Shown piece after piece: positions 43,033-51,097 of a stretch of DNA of 64,000 bases. The number at the start of each line of letters is the position of its first letter. Position 1 is the stretch's first letter. A program made the position numbers and the translations under genes. The DNA comes from a bacterium 1xD42-87. Lineage in GTDB: Bacteria; Bacillota; Clostridia; Lachnospirales; Lachnospiraceae. The stretch covers positions 1-64,000 of the forward strand of contig RAYM01000017.1 of assembly GCA_003611805.1 (NCBI GenBank), written 5' to 3'. A model generated the notes under the pieces. The model was not told the origin of the DNA. It did no database searches and saw only the letters and a list, made by a program, of their open reading frames with translations.

Positions 43033-44655
43033 ATGAAACAAATGAAAAAGAGGTGGAGAATGCTTGTGCCGACCGTGCTTTTGCTGGCGATGACGTTCTC
43101 CACGACGGTATTTGCAGCGGAGGAGGAGCTTGAGTACGTGCCCGATCTGCACGCCACGTTCTGGGCGCTTGTTCCTGCCATCGTGGCGATCGGACTTGCG
43201 CTGATCACGAAGGAGGTTTACAGCTCCCTGTTTGTGGGGATTTTGATGGGAGCGCTTCTGTACTCGGGCTTTCAGTTTGAGCTGACGATCACCCATATTT
43301 TCTCGGACGGGATCATCGGCGTTTTGTCTGACAGTTATAATGTAGGTATTCTCGTATTTTTGGTGATTCTGGGCGCGATGGTCAGCCTGATGAACAAGGC
43401 GGGCGGCTCGGCGGCTTTCGGGCAGTTTGCGGCAAGCAAGATCAAGAACCGGGTGGGTGCGCAGCTTGCAACTATTCTCTTGGGCGTGCTTATTTTTATC
43501 GACGATTATTTCAACTGTCTGACTGTGGGGAGCGTGATGCGCCCCGTGACGGACAAGTTTAAGGTGTCAAGATCAAAACTGGCTTATCTGATCGACGCGA
43601 CCGCCGCACCGGTGTGTATCATAGCGCCGATTTCTTCCTGGGCGGCGGCGGTGACGGGTTTTGTGGAAGGCGAGGACGGCTTTTCCATCTTTATCCGCGC
43701 GATTCCCTACAATTTCTATGCGATTCTGACGGTTGTTATGATGGTTGGCATGGTGCTGATGAAGACGGAGTTCGGCAAGATGAAGGAGCATGAGAAGAAC
43801 GCGGCAAGAAAGGGCGATCTTTTCACCACGGAGGGACGGCCTTACGAGAATGTGAAGGAAGAGAAAGTAAGCGCCAAGGGAGGCGTTGTGGATTTGCTGA
43901 TTCCCATTGCGGCGCTGATTGTCTGCTGTGTGATCGGCATGATTTACACGGGAGGTTTCTTTGAGGGAGCGGGCTTTGTCGAGGCATTCTCCAACTCCGA
44001 CGCTTCTCTGGGGCTGACGCTCGGCAGCTTTTTCGGTTTGATTATCACGATTGTTCTCTATCAGATCCGTCGGGTGCTCTCCTTTAAAGAGTGTATGGAC
44101 TGTATTCCGGAAGGGTTCCGTGCCATGGTGCCTGCGATTCTGATTCTGACTTTTGCGTGGACGCTCAAGGCGATGACGGACAGTCTGGGCGCCGACCTGT
44201 ATGTGGCAGGGCTGGTGGAGTCCAGCGCGGGTGCATTTATGAACTTCCTGCCCGCGATTATCTTTGTGGTGGGATGTTTCCTTGCTTTTGCAACAGGCAC
44301 TTCCTGGGGAACGTTCGGTATTCTGATTCCCATTGTGGTGGCGGTGTTCCAGAATGGCGACCCGCAGATGATGATTATGTCCATTTCCGCCTGCATGGCC
44401 GGCGCGGTGTGCGGCGACCACTGCTCGCCCATTTCCGACACGACCATCATGGCGTCCGCGGGCGCACAGTGCGAGCATGTGAACCATGTGACGACCCAGC
44501 TTCCCTACGCGGTATTGGCGGCAGTTGTGTCTTTTGTTACCTACATTGTGGCTGGTTTTGTGAAGAGTGCGTGGATTGCTCTCCCCGTGGGTATTGTGCT
44601 GATGTTGGCGGTGCTGTTTGCACTTCGCAGTATCAATGGGGTAATTGAAGATTAG
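43033..44655 (+). CDS. nhaC: NhaC-family sodium/proton antiporter
   Basis: A 540-residue integral membrane antiporter. It begins with a short hydrophobic segment ending TTVFAAEEE that resembles a cleavable signal. About 11 spans follow, with LIFIDDYFNCLTVGSVMRPV, APVCIIAPISSWAAAVTGF, FATGTSWGTFGILIPI and GAVCGDHCSPISDTTIMAS, all typical of the NhaC/MleN superfamily. ATG 43033 follows AGGAGAAGGAGAGAAAG. Na+/H+ exchange is the family function, though some relatives exchange organic acids. Confidence 0.9.
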   Translation: MKQMKKRWRMLVPTVLLLAMTFSTTVFAAEEELEYVPDLHATFWALVPAIVAIGLALITKEVYSSLFVGILMGALLYSGFQFELTITHIFSDGIIGVLSDSYNVGILVFLVILGAMVSLMNKAGGSAAFGQFAASKIKNRVGAQLATILLGVLIFIDDYFNCLTVGSVMRPVTDKFKVSRSKLAYLIDATAAPVCIIAPISSWAAAVTGFVEGEDGFSIFIRAIPYNFYAILTVVMMVGMVLMKTEFGKMKEHEKNAARKGDLFTTEGRPYENVKEEKVSAKGGVVDLLIPIAALIVCCVIGMIYTGGFFEGAGFVEAFSNSDASLGLTLGSFFGLIITIVLYQIRRVLSFKECMDCIPEGFRAMVPAILILTFAWTLKAMTDSLGADLYVAGLVESSAGAFMNFLPAIIFVVGCFLAFATGTSWGTFGILIPIVVAVFQNGDPQMMIMSISACMAGAVCGDHCSPISDTTIMASAGAQCEHVNHVTTQLPYAVLAAVVSFVTYIVAGFVKSAWIALPVGIVLMLAVLFALRSINGVIED

Positions 44656-45770
44656 TAGACAGCCTCCACGTTTCCAACGCCGTCCTTCGTGATATCGAAT
44701 TTCCAGACGGCATGCCCGGGAATGCGGTGCTCAGTTAAATAATAGCTGTTATCTATCGCGGTAATATAGTATGGCGTACCGCCGCCGATGAAGTTTTCGT
44801 AGATATCTTCGTAATTTCCGTCTGCAAGGTCTTTCAGATTCTTTGCGCGGATGATGGTGGCGTAGTCCTGGCTGCCGCTTATATCGGTGGAGACGGTGAT
44901 GTAGCAGTCTCCTCCGGCAAAGGTGAGCTGTACCATGCCGGCAATCGCGTCGGGTACGGGATAAGTCTTCCTCACTTCAAAGGTGGACAGGTCAGCCTGT
45001 ATGATGGCGGGTGTGCCGGGGATGCCGGAGACGAAGTAGATATCGTTGCCGTCGATCGTGAAGGAGCGCACGTAGGTCTCTTTCAAGGTGCCTATGGTAC
45101 GGATTTCCGTGAGATACATCTGCGGGCTGCCGGGGTCGTGGCGGCACAGGTACATTTCGCCGTTCATGGAGCTCCATACATAAAAGGTGTCCGTGAGGGC
45201 ATCATAGACAATATAGTGAGGGCGGTTTCCGACTTCATCCAGCGTCTGGGTGTGGTAGAAAGCGCCTTCCTTTTTTTCAAACACAAGGACGCGGTTTCCC
45301 TCCGTGTCGTCCACAAGATAGACGGTTCCGTCGCTGGCAAGGGTGTGCCCTTTGTCGATTTCGCTGGTTAAAATCTGCCAGTCCGTCAAGGGATCGTTCA
45401 GGTTATCGTGGTAAATCACCTGATCGTGATAGCAGTCTACGATAAAATAGGTGTCCTCCACTTTTGTGACATAGGTGGGGACGCTCAGGTCTGCGAGAGA
45501 ATTGCGGGGAATGTCCTGCGCGGCGGTGGGGGTGAAATTCTCATCCGCAAGGTTTTGTACCGTCGTAAAGGCGCGAAGATGATTCTCACTTGGGAGCTGT
45601 GTGGGCGCCTGTAAGCCGGTGTCCTGCGTCATGGCAGGAAGGTTGCTCTGGTCGGCGTCCGGCATGTCGCATGCTGTGAGGCATCCGGCCGTGAACGGCA
45701 GGAGGAAAAGGGAGAGAAGATAAAAAGATAAGTGTTTCTTAATAGGGCGTTTTCTGAAATTATGGCTCAT
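44652..45770 (-). CDS. Lipoprotein with beta-propeller-like repeats
   Basis: A 372-residue exported lipoprotein. The signal peptide has possible lipid-attachment cysteines at 30 (FTAGC) and 34 (LTAC). The mature part shows repeated short strands with alternating DGT/DGND turns (TLASDGTVYLVDDTEGNRVLVF, THYIV-like segments, FTIDGNDIYFVSG), suggesting a beta-propeller binding or scaffold protein. Its stop overlaps the convergent nhaC end by 4 bases. Function unknown. Confidence 0.8.
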   Translation of the reverse strand: MSHNFRKRPIKKHLSFYLLSLFLLPFTAGCLTACDMPDADQSNLPAMTQDTGLQAPTQLPSENHLRAFTTVQNLADENFTPTAAQDIPRNSLADLSVPTYVTKVEDTYFIVDCYHDQVIYHDNLNDPLTDWQILTSEIDKGHTLASDGTVYLVDDTEGNRVLVFEKKEGAFYHTQTLDEVGNRPHYIVYDALTDTFYVWSSMNGEMYLCRHDPGSPQMYLTEIRTIGTLKETYVRSFTIDGNDIYFVSGIPGTPAIIQADLSTFEVRKTYPVPDAIAGMVQLTFAGGDCYITVSTDISGSQDYATIIRAKNLKDLADGNYEDIYENFIGGGTPYYITAIDNSYYLTEHRIPGHAVWKFDITKDGVGNVEAVY

Positions 45771-45957
45771 TGGCGGGATTCACTTTCTTTCTTTTGTATT
45801 TCTTGGTAAGATAGACCATGTACGAGTGTTCCGCTTACCATTTCTCACACTAGTTTACCACAAAATGCAAGCCATGTCGTGTGGGTTTTCGGCGGTGGAG
45901 TATGGTATTCGGTCCGGGGAGACGGATTTGTGAAATTTAGCTAGCAGGAGTAAGCAT

Positions 45958-47220
45958 ATGACACATTTGTCACATTTAAAGTCAGACAGCGCGCCGAAAT
46001 TGCACATAGGCTCCGAGGGGACGGGAGAACAACAGAAGCCCCCTTATAACGTCGCTTTCGGCATACTTTCCGCCCTCGCCATACTGATGATTGTGGCAGG
46101 GCATCAGGGTTATGATATTTTAACGGTGGGCGGTCTGTTTCCCTACTATTCTTTTCATGTGCCGCTCTTTATGTTTATTTCCGGCTATTTTTATCGGGAT
46201 GAGGAGGAGGCTCAGCCCCTTTCCTACCTGAAAAAGAAGGCGAAGAGACTTCTTCTGCCCTATTTTATCTGGAATGTGGTGTACGGGATTCTGGCGGCAG
46301 TGATGCGGAATTTCGGCGGATTTGCCATGGGGGAGGCGGTCTCCCTAAAAACCTTGTTTGTGACGCCGTTTTTGGACGGCTATCAATTTATCCTGAATTA
46401 CGCGGCATGGTTTGTGCCTGTGCTCTTTATCGTAGAGGTGATGAATCTGTGCATGCGGCTTCTGCTCGGGCGGCTGCGTATAAACAGCGAGTGGCTGATT
46501 CTGGTCGGCACTCTGGCGGTGGGGATGCTTGTGGTGCAGTTTGCCATTGAGGGACGTGTGTGGGGACTGTACAAGACGCCGGGAAGGATTCTGTTTCTCT
46601 ATCCCTGTTTTCAGATGGGCCTGTTTTATAAGAAGAAACTGGAAGCTGGGGATACTCTTGGAAATGTGCCCTACTTTGCCGTGGTGCTCGGCGTACAGGT
46701 GCTGTTGCAGCTGTGCTGCAACGGGCTGGCTTACAGCAGTGTGTGGGTCACGGGCTTTGCCAACGGTCCTGTAATTCCATATGTGACAGTGGTGTCAGGC
46801 ATTGCCTTCTGGCTGCGTGTGTCAAAAATTCTGGCACCGCTCTGTGAAAGCAGGCAGAGCGATGTATCCGCAGCACAGGCGGATGCAAAAAGGCAAAGCG
46901 GTTCGGAACCGGCGGGCGGTTTTCTGCTTTACCTCGGCCGCAATACTTACGCTGTGATGATGCACCATGTCATGGCTTTTATGCTCGTAAAGATGGTTCT
47001 GGCGGGGACTGCCGCCCACACGGGATATCTGGCGGACTTTGACTTCGCGCGGTTTTACGCGGATATCGACTACTATTATCTGGTGAAAGGATCGGAAGCG
47101 TTTCAGATGGTGTATCTGGCGGCGGGGGTGGGGCTGCCGCTGCTGCTGCAGAGGGGGCAGGATATTTTACTGCGGTCCGTAAGACGGCGGCTGCAGACCA
47201 GTCGGTCCGGCAGGGGATGA
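45958..47220 (+). CDS. Acyltransferase 3 family membrane protein
   Basis: A 420-residue membrane protein with about ten spans. ALAILMIVAGHQGYD contains the catalytic-type His, FHVPLFMFISGYFY and KKKAKRLLLPYFIWN are the other family hallmarks. Such enzymes O-acetylate surface sugars. The segment around residues 295-325 is a polar loop. AGCAGGAGTAAGCAT precedes the ATG. It ends inside the convergent gene at 47167. Confidence 0.88.
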   Translation: MTHLSHLKSDSAPKLHIGSEGTGEQQKPPYNVAFGILSALAILMIVAGHQGYDILTVGGLFPYYSFHVPLFMFISGYFYRDEEEAQPLSYLKKKAKRLLLPYFIWNVVYGILAAVMRNFGGFAMGEAVSLKTLFVTPFLDGYQFILNYAAWFVPVLFIVEVMNLCMRLLLGRLRINSEWLILVGTLAVGMLVVQFAIEGRVWGLYKTPGRILFLYPCFQMGLFYKKKLEAGDTLGNVPYFAVVLGVQVLLQLCCNGLAYSSVWVTGFANGPVIPYVTVVSGIAFWLRVSKILAPLCESRQSDVSAAQADAKRQSGSEPAGGFLLYLGRNTYAVMMHHVMAFMLVKMVLAGTAAHTGYLADFDFARFYADIDYYYLVKGSEAFQMVYLAAGVGLPLLLQRGQDILLRSVRRRLQTSRSGRG

Positions 47221-47724
47221 AATAAGCTGCATTACCCGTTCCAGATCTTTTTTACTGTATTCATACAGCCTGTATTTGACTTCTTTTCCTGCGGCATCTC
47301 TAAAGATCAGGTAGCGTCTGCGGAAAACCAAGCCGATAAAGTTGTAACCGACGAAGGATTCCACCGTTTTCGGGCGGATGAAATTGTCCAGAGAGAGAAC
47401 ACTTGTGCGGGTCATGCGCCGGATGATAATGGCATTGCCCGACAAGGTGACGCGGGTGCGGCGCAGAAAACAGCGGACGATCGTGATGTTTAAGGCGGTC
47501 AGCATGACGCCTGGCCATGAGAAGAGCATCCGCATAAAGTAGCTGAGCAGTATATAGAAAAGAAAACTGCCCAGATAGTCATGGAGCGGCATCAAGACAA
47601 AAAGATCCAGAAAGTAGAACAGGGCGCAGAGCAAAAACCCCCAGATCAGCGTATGGGTGATCATAAACTCAAGGCACATAAGAGGGCTGCCGGTGATGTT
47701 GTAGTTGTCTGTCTGTGTATTCAT
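47167..47724 (-). CDS. Small membrane protein with a PH-like cytoplasmic part
   Basis: A 185-residue protein with two or three hydrophobic segments (MITHTLIWGFLLCALFYFL, YLGSFLFYILLSYFM) followed by a charged beta-rich part (RVTLSGNAIIIRRMTRTSVL, GLVFRRRYLIFRDAAGKEV) that suggests a bPH2-type fold. ATG 47724 has AAAGGA upstream and is preferred over 47766. The last 54 bases overlap the convergent acyltransferase gene. Function unknown. Confidence 0.68.
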   Translation of the reverse strand: MNTQTDNYNITGSPLMCLEFMITHTLIWGFLLCALFYFLDLFVLMPLHDYLGSFLFYILLSYFMRMLFSWPGVMLTALNITIVRCFLRRTRVTLSGNAIIIRRMTRTSVLSLDNFIRPKTVESFVGYNFIGLVFRRRYLIFRDAAGKEVKYRLYEYSKKDLERVMQLISSPAGPTGLQPPSYGPQ

Positions 47725-47886
47725 GGAGGAGGTCCTTTCATTGACGGCTGCAGTAAAAAAACGCAAACCTTTGCGTCTAGTATATCGGATACGGGTTTGA
47801 ATTGCAATCGGCGGGGGAGTGTGTTACTCTATCTAAAGAGTGTGTGAATGCCAATATATGGAGAGTTGTGCCGGAATGGAGGCACA

Positions 47887-48204
47887 ATGAGAGATAAAGT
47901 AAAAATTTACAACTGGGATGGCAGAAAGTATCGTCTGCTCGGCAGGGTGAGACTGCATAGAGTAAACGGCACACATGTCGTAAATTTGCCTGAGTGGTTT
48001 GGCGACAGGTCTTTTACGACAAGTTATCTTCTTTACGTTTCGGAACGGTTCTCAAAGAAACACCGCTATGAGAATCTGCTGTTCCGGGCGGGAAAAAACG
48101 AGGTATGGCTGCCTGTTGAGGAAAGGATGCGCGCGGAGGCGTTGTTTTCCTACTGCAGCAGAGGCCGTGGGAGTATGTTGCAGAAGTGGGGAAGGGACAC
48201 ATGA
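47887..48204 (+). CDS. Small conserved-looking protein before the GT2-TPR gene
   Basis: A 105-residue basic protein (KVKIYNWDGRKYRLLGRVRL, NLPEWFGDRSFTTSYLLYVS). I do not recognise a family. GGAGG lies 8 bases before the ATG, and its stop overlaps the next start (ATGA), so the product is translated in step with the glycosyltransferase and may be its partner. Confidence 0.72.
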   Translation: MRDKVKIYNWDGRKYRLLGRVRLHRVNGTHVVNLPEWFGDRSFTTSYLLYVSERFSKKHRYENLLFRAGKNEVWLPVEERMRAEALFSYCSRGRGSMLQKWGRDT

Positions 48205-49217
48205 TCACAATCAGTGTATGTATGATCGTGAAAAATGAAGAGCGGATTTTAGGCAGATGTCTGGACAGTCTGAAAGGGCTGGCGGATGAGATCATCATTG
48301 TGGACACGGGCTCCACGGATGCTACGAAGCGGATTGCGGCAGGGTATACCGATCGAATTTATGATTTTGCATGGACGGGAGACTTTTCGGAGGCAAGGAA
48401 CTTTGCCTTCTCGAAGGCAAAGATGGAATATATTTACTCGGCGGATGCGGACGAGGAGCTGGATGAAGAGAACAGAGCCGCGTTCCTGCGGATGAAGGAG
48501 GTCCTGCTTCCTGAGATTGAGATTGTACAGATGTATTATGTAAATCAACTTGCAAACGGTACAATCTACAACTATGACAAGGAGCTTCGCCCCAAGCTTT
48601 TTAAAAGAAACCGCACCTTCCGCTGGCAGGGCGCGATCCATGAGCAGGTGGGAATTACGACTGTTATTTATGACAGTGAAATCTGCATCCGGCATCTGCC
48701 GGAGGAGAATCACAAGGACAGGGATCTTGCGGCTTTTGCGCGGCTGACTGCGTCGGGGGGATACTTGGATAAAAGACTGCACAATATTTACGCGAAGGAG
48801 CTTTTTATTTCCGGGGAGGAAAAAGATTTTCTGGCGGCGCGGGTTTTTTTTCAGGAATCATGCAAAGATGAGAGGCGGGGAGAGGAAGAGCTGATGGAGG
48901 CGGCATGCGTGGCGGCAAGGGCTGCAAGACTTGCCGGGGATGTGGCGGACTTCTTTAAACACGCGTTGAAAGCGGTGGCGTCCGAAGGGTGTGCGGAAAT
49001 CTGCTGTGAGCTGGGCGCCTTTTATATGGAACGGGAAGATTACGACGAAGCGGTTGTGTGGCTGTACAATGCGGCATACGAGACGGAGAGTATTTTAGAT
49101 ATCCACAGCGGCGGCGACCGTCCCCTGCGGGGGCTTGCCAAGTGCTATCAGGAGCTTGGGAACGAGGAGCAGGCGGCGGAGTACACGAGACTTGCGGCAG
49201 AGTGGACAACAGGGTGA
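48201..49217 (+). CDS. GT2 glycosyltransferase with C-terminal TPR-like repeats
   Basis: A 338-residue protein. The N-terminal domain is ISVCMIVKNEERILGRCLDS, EIIIVDTGSTDATK and YSADADEELD with the metal-binding DAD motif; LRPKLFKRNRTFRWQGAIHE is typical of the SunS/LpsA-like GT2 branch. From about residue 230 helical repeats resembling TPRs follow (GCAEICCELGAFYMEREDYD, EAVVWLYNAAY, LAKCYQELGNEEQAAEYTRL). Such enzymes often modify proteins or peptides. ATG 48201 overlaps the previous stop. Confidence 0.87.
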   Translation: MITISVCMIVKNEERILGRCLDSLKGLADEIIIVDTGSTDATKRIAAGYTDRIYDFAWTGDFSEARNFAFSKAKMEYIYSADADEELDEENRAAFLRMKEVLLPEIEIVQMYYVNQLANGTIYNYDKELRPKLFKRNRTFRWQGAIHEQVGITTVIYDSEICIRHLPEENHKDRDLAAFARLTASGGYLDKRLHNIYAKELFISGEEKDFLAARVFFQESCKDERRGEEELMEAACVAARAARLAGDVADFFKHALKAVASEGCAEICCELGAFYMEREDYDEAVVWLYNAAYETESILDIHSGGDRPLRGLAKCYQELGNEEQAAEYTRLAAEWTTG

Positions 49218-49219
49218 AA

Positions 49220-49261
49220 GTGATTTGAGATTTCGCTGAAACGGAATCATGGCAGTTAGTG
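49220..49261 (+). other. Conserved hairpin motif after the GT2-TPR gene
   Basis: Second copy of the motif at 39340-39380: GTGATTTGA, stem GATTTCG/CGGAATC with loop CTGAAA, then ATGGCAGTTAGTG. It starts two bases after a stop codon, as does the first copy within one base. A CCCTGAAAATCGGG-type hairpin follows at about 49265. Confidence 0.75.
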
Positions 49262-49319
49262 AAAAGCCCTGAAAATCGGGCTTCTCTGTGTTGGAATTGA
49301 TGATGAGGAGAGAAATAGT

Positions 49320-50375
49320 ATGAAATGGGAAGAGAATGTGCGCAGGGTGATACCTTACACACCCGGCGAACAGCCGAAAAAAGCGGGCGTTATCAAACTG
49401 AATACCAACGAAAATCCGTATCCGCCTGCGCCGGGCGTGGCGAAGGCATCTGCAGTTCTGGATGCAGGGAAGTTCAGGTTATATCCTGAGTTTTCGGAAC
49501 AGACAGAGCTGGCGAAGGCGTTGGCGGCCCGTTATCATATCGGGACGGATCAGCTTTTTATCGGCGTCGGCTCAGACGATGTGCTGTCCATGGCGTTTCT
49601 GACGTTCTTTCATTCGGACAGACCCGTCTTCTTCCCGGACATCACGTATTCCTTTTATGATGTGTGGGCGGATGTGTATGGAATACCGTATGAGAGGAAA
49701 GCGCTGGACGCGGATTTTCAGATTTGCATGGCGGACTACTGTCAGCCAAACGGCGGCGTGATTTTTCCGAACCCCAATGCACCGACGGGCGTGCTGATGC
49801 CCCTTGACAAGGTGGAAGAGATCGTGGCGGCGAACCGGGATGTGGTTGTGATCGTGGATGAGGCGTATATTGATTTTGGCGGCACGAGCGCGCTGCCGCT
49901 CATTGACAAGTATGACAACCTGCTGGTGGTGCAGACTTTTTCCAAGTCCAGATCCATGGCGGGGATGCGGATCGGGTATGCCATGGGGCAGCCTGCGCTG
50001 ATCCGCTATCTGAACGATGTGAAATACTCGGTTAATTCTTATACCATGAACATGGCGGCACTGGAACTCGGCGTGTCGGCGGTGCGGGACGAGGCGTACT
50101 TTGGGGCGTGCTGCCGGAGGATTATAGAGACGCGGGAAAGGGCGGAGGAAGAACTTGCAAAGAGAGGTTTTGTTTTTCCGAAATCCTATGCCAATTTTAT
50201 CTTTGCGTCCCACCAAGCGATCCCGGCGCAAGAGATTTTTGAGCGGCTGAAGGAGAACGACATATATGTCAGGTGGTGGGATAAAGAGAGAATTAACAAT
50301 TATCTGCGGATCACCATCGGTACGGATGAGCAGATGGAGGCGCTTTACCGGGCGCTGGACGAAATCTGTGGATAA
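49320..50375 (+). CDS. hisC: Histidinol-phosphate aminotransferase
   Basis: A 351-residue class II aminotransferase that makes histidinol phosphate from imidazole-acetol phosphate. Recognisable are LNTNENPYPPAPGV, GVGSDDVL, NPNAPTG, DEAYIDFGG and the PLP lysine K209 in TFSKSRSMAGMRIGYA, then the C-terminal YLRITIGT. No other his gene lies nearby, so activity on another amino acid or as a stand-alone copy is possible. AGGAGAGAAATAGT precedes the ATG. Confidence 0.93.
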   Translation: MKWEENVRRVIPYTPGEQPKKAGVIKLNTNENPYPPAPGVAKASAVLDAGKFRLYPEFSEQTELAKALAARYHIGTDQLFIGVGSDDVLSMAFLTFFHSDRPVFFPDITYSFYDVWADVYGIPYERKALDADFQICMADYCQPNGGVIFPNPNAPTGVLMPLDKVEEIVAANRDVVVIVDEAYIDFGGTSALPLIDKYDNLLVVQTFSKSRSMAGMRIGYAMGQPALIRYLNDVKYSVNSYTMNMAALELGVSAVRDEAYFGACCRRIIETRERAEEELAKRGFVFPKSYANFIFASHQAIPAQEIFERLKENDIYVRWWDKERINNYLRITIGTDEQMEALYRALDEICG

Positions 50376-50554
50376 AAGTCTGGCGGTGTGGCTGTTTTTC
50401 AGGAAATTTAGCAGAATAAAGTGTTTTTCATGCGTATATGCTACATATACATATATCAGTGGAAGTGAACTTGGCGAAAGTATAGAAAAAATGCGGCTGA
50501 TCGAGTTTGTTAAATTTAAATTTAATGGTTGAAATGAACGGAGGAGTATAAAAA

Positions 50555-51055
50555 ATGGAAAGTTTAGCGGTGGCGTTTGCCAATACATTAGGAAGATATG
50601 TGAGTAAGGAGATCGTGGTATTTATCATCTCCATGATACCGATTTTGGAACTGCGGGGCGGACTTATTGTCTCCAAACTGCTGCAGGTGCCGATCACCAC
50701 GGCGATTCCGATCTGTATTGCCGGCAATATCATTCCGATTCCTTTTATTCTGCTGTTTATTAAGCAGATATTTAAGCTTTTGAAAAAAGTGAAGTTTTTC
50801 AGGGGAATCATTGAGAAGCTGGAAAACCGCGCCATGAGCAAGAGTGACAATATCAAGCGTTATGAATTTTGGGGACTGGTGCTCTTTGTGGGAATTCCCC
50901 TTCCGGGCACGGGAGCGTGGACAGGTTCTTTGATTGCCGCGCTTCTGGATGTGGATTTTAAAAAGGCGGTTCTGGCGGAACTTCTGGGCATTGCCATCGC
51001 TACGGTGATCATGTCTTTCCTTTCCTACGGGCTTCTGGGCGCGCTGATAAGTTAA
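50555..51055 (+). CDS. Small multidrug-export-like membrane protein (COG2426)
   Basis: A 166-residue protein with about four spans, including IISMIPILELRGGLIVSK and the hallmark FVGIPLPGTGAWTGSLIAALL. The family is named putative small multidrug exporter but its true substrate is unclear. AACGGAGGAGTAT precedes the ATG. Confidence 0.88.
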   Translation: MESLAVAFANTLGRYVSKEIVVFIISMIPILELRGGLIVSKLLQVPITTAIPICIAGNIIPIPFILLFIKQIFKLLKKVKFFRGIIEKLENRAMSKSDNIKRYEFWGLVLFVGIPLPGTGAWTGSLIAALLDVDFKKAVLAELLGIAIATVIMSFLSYGLLGALIS

Positions 51056-51097
51056 GAAAGGGTGGCAGGCGGCGTAAAGGCTGTGGAACCTTGACGG

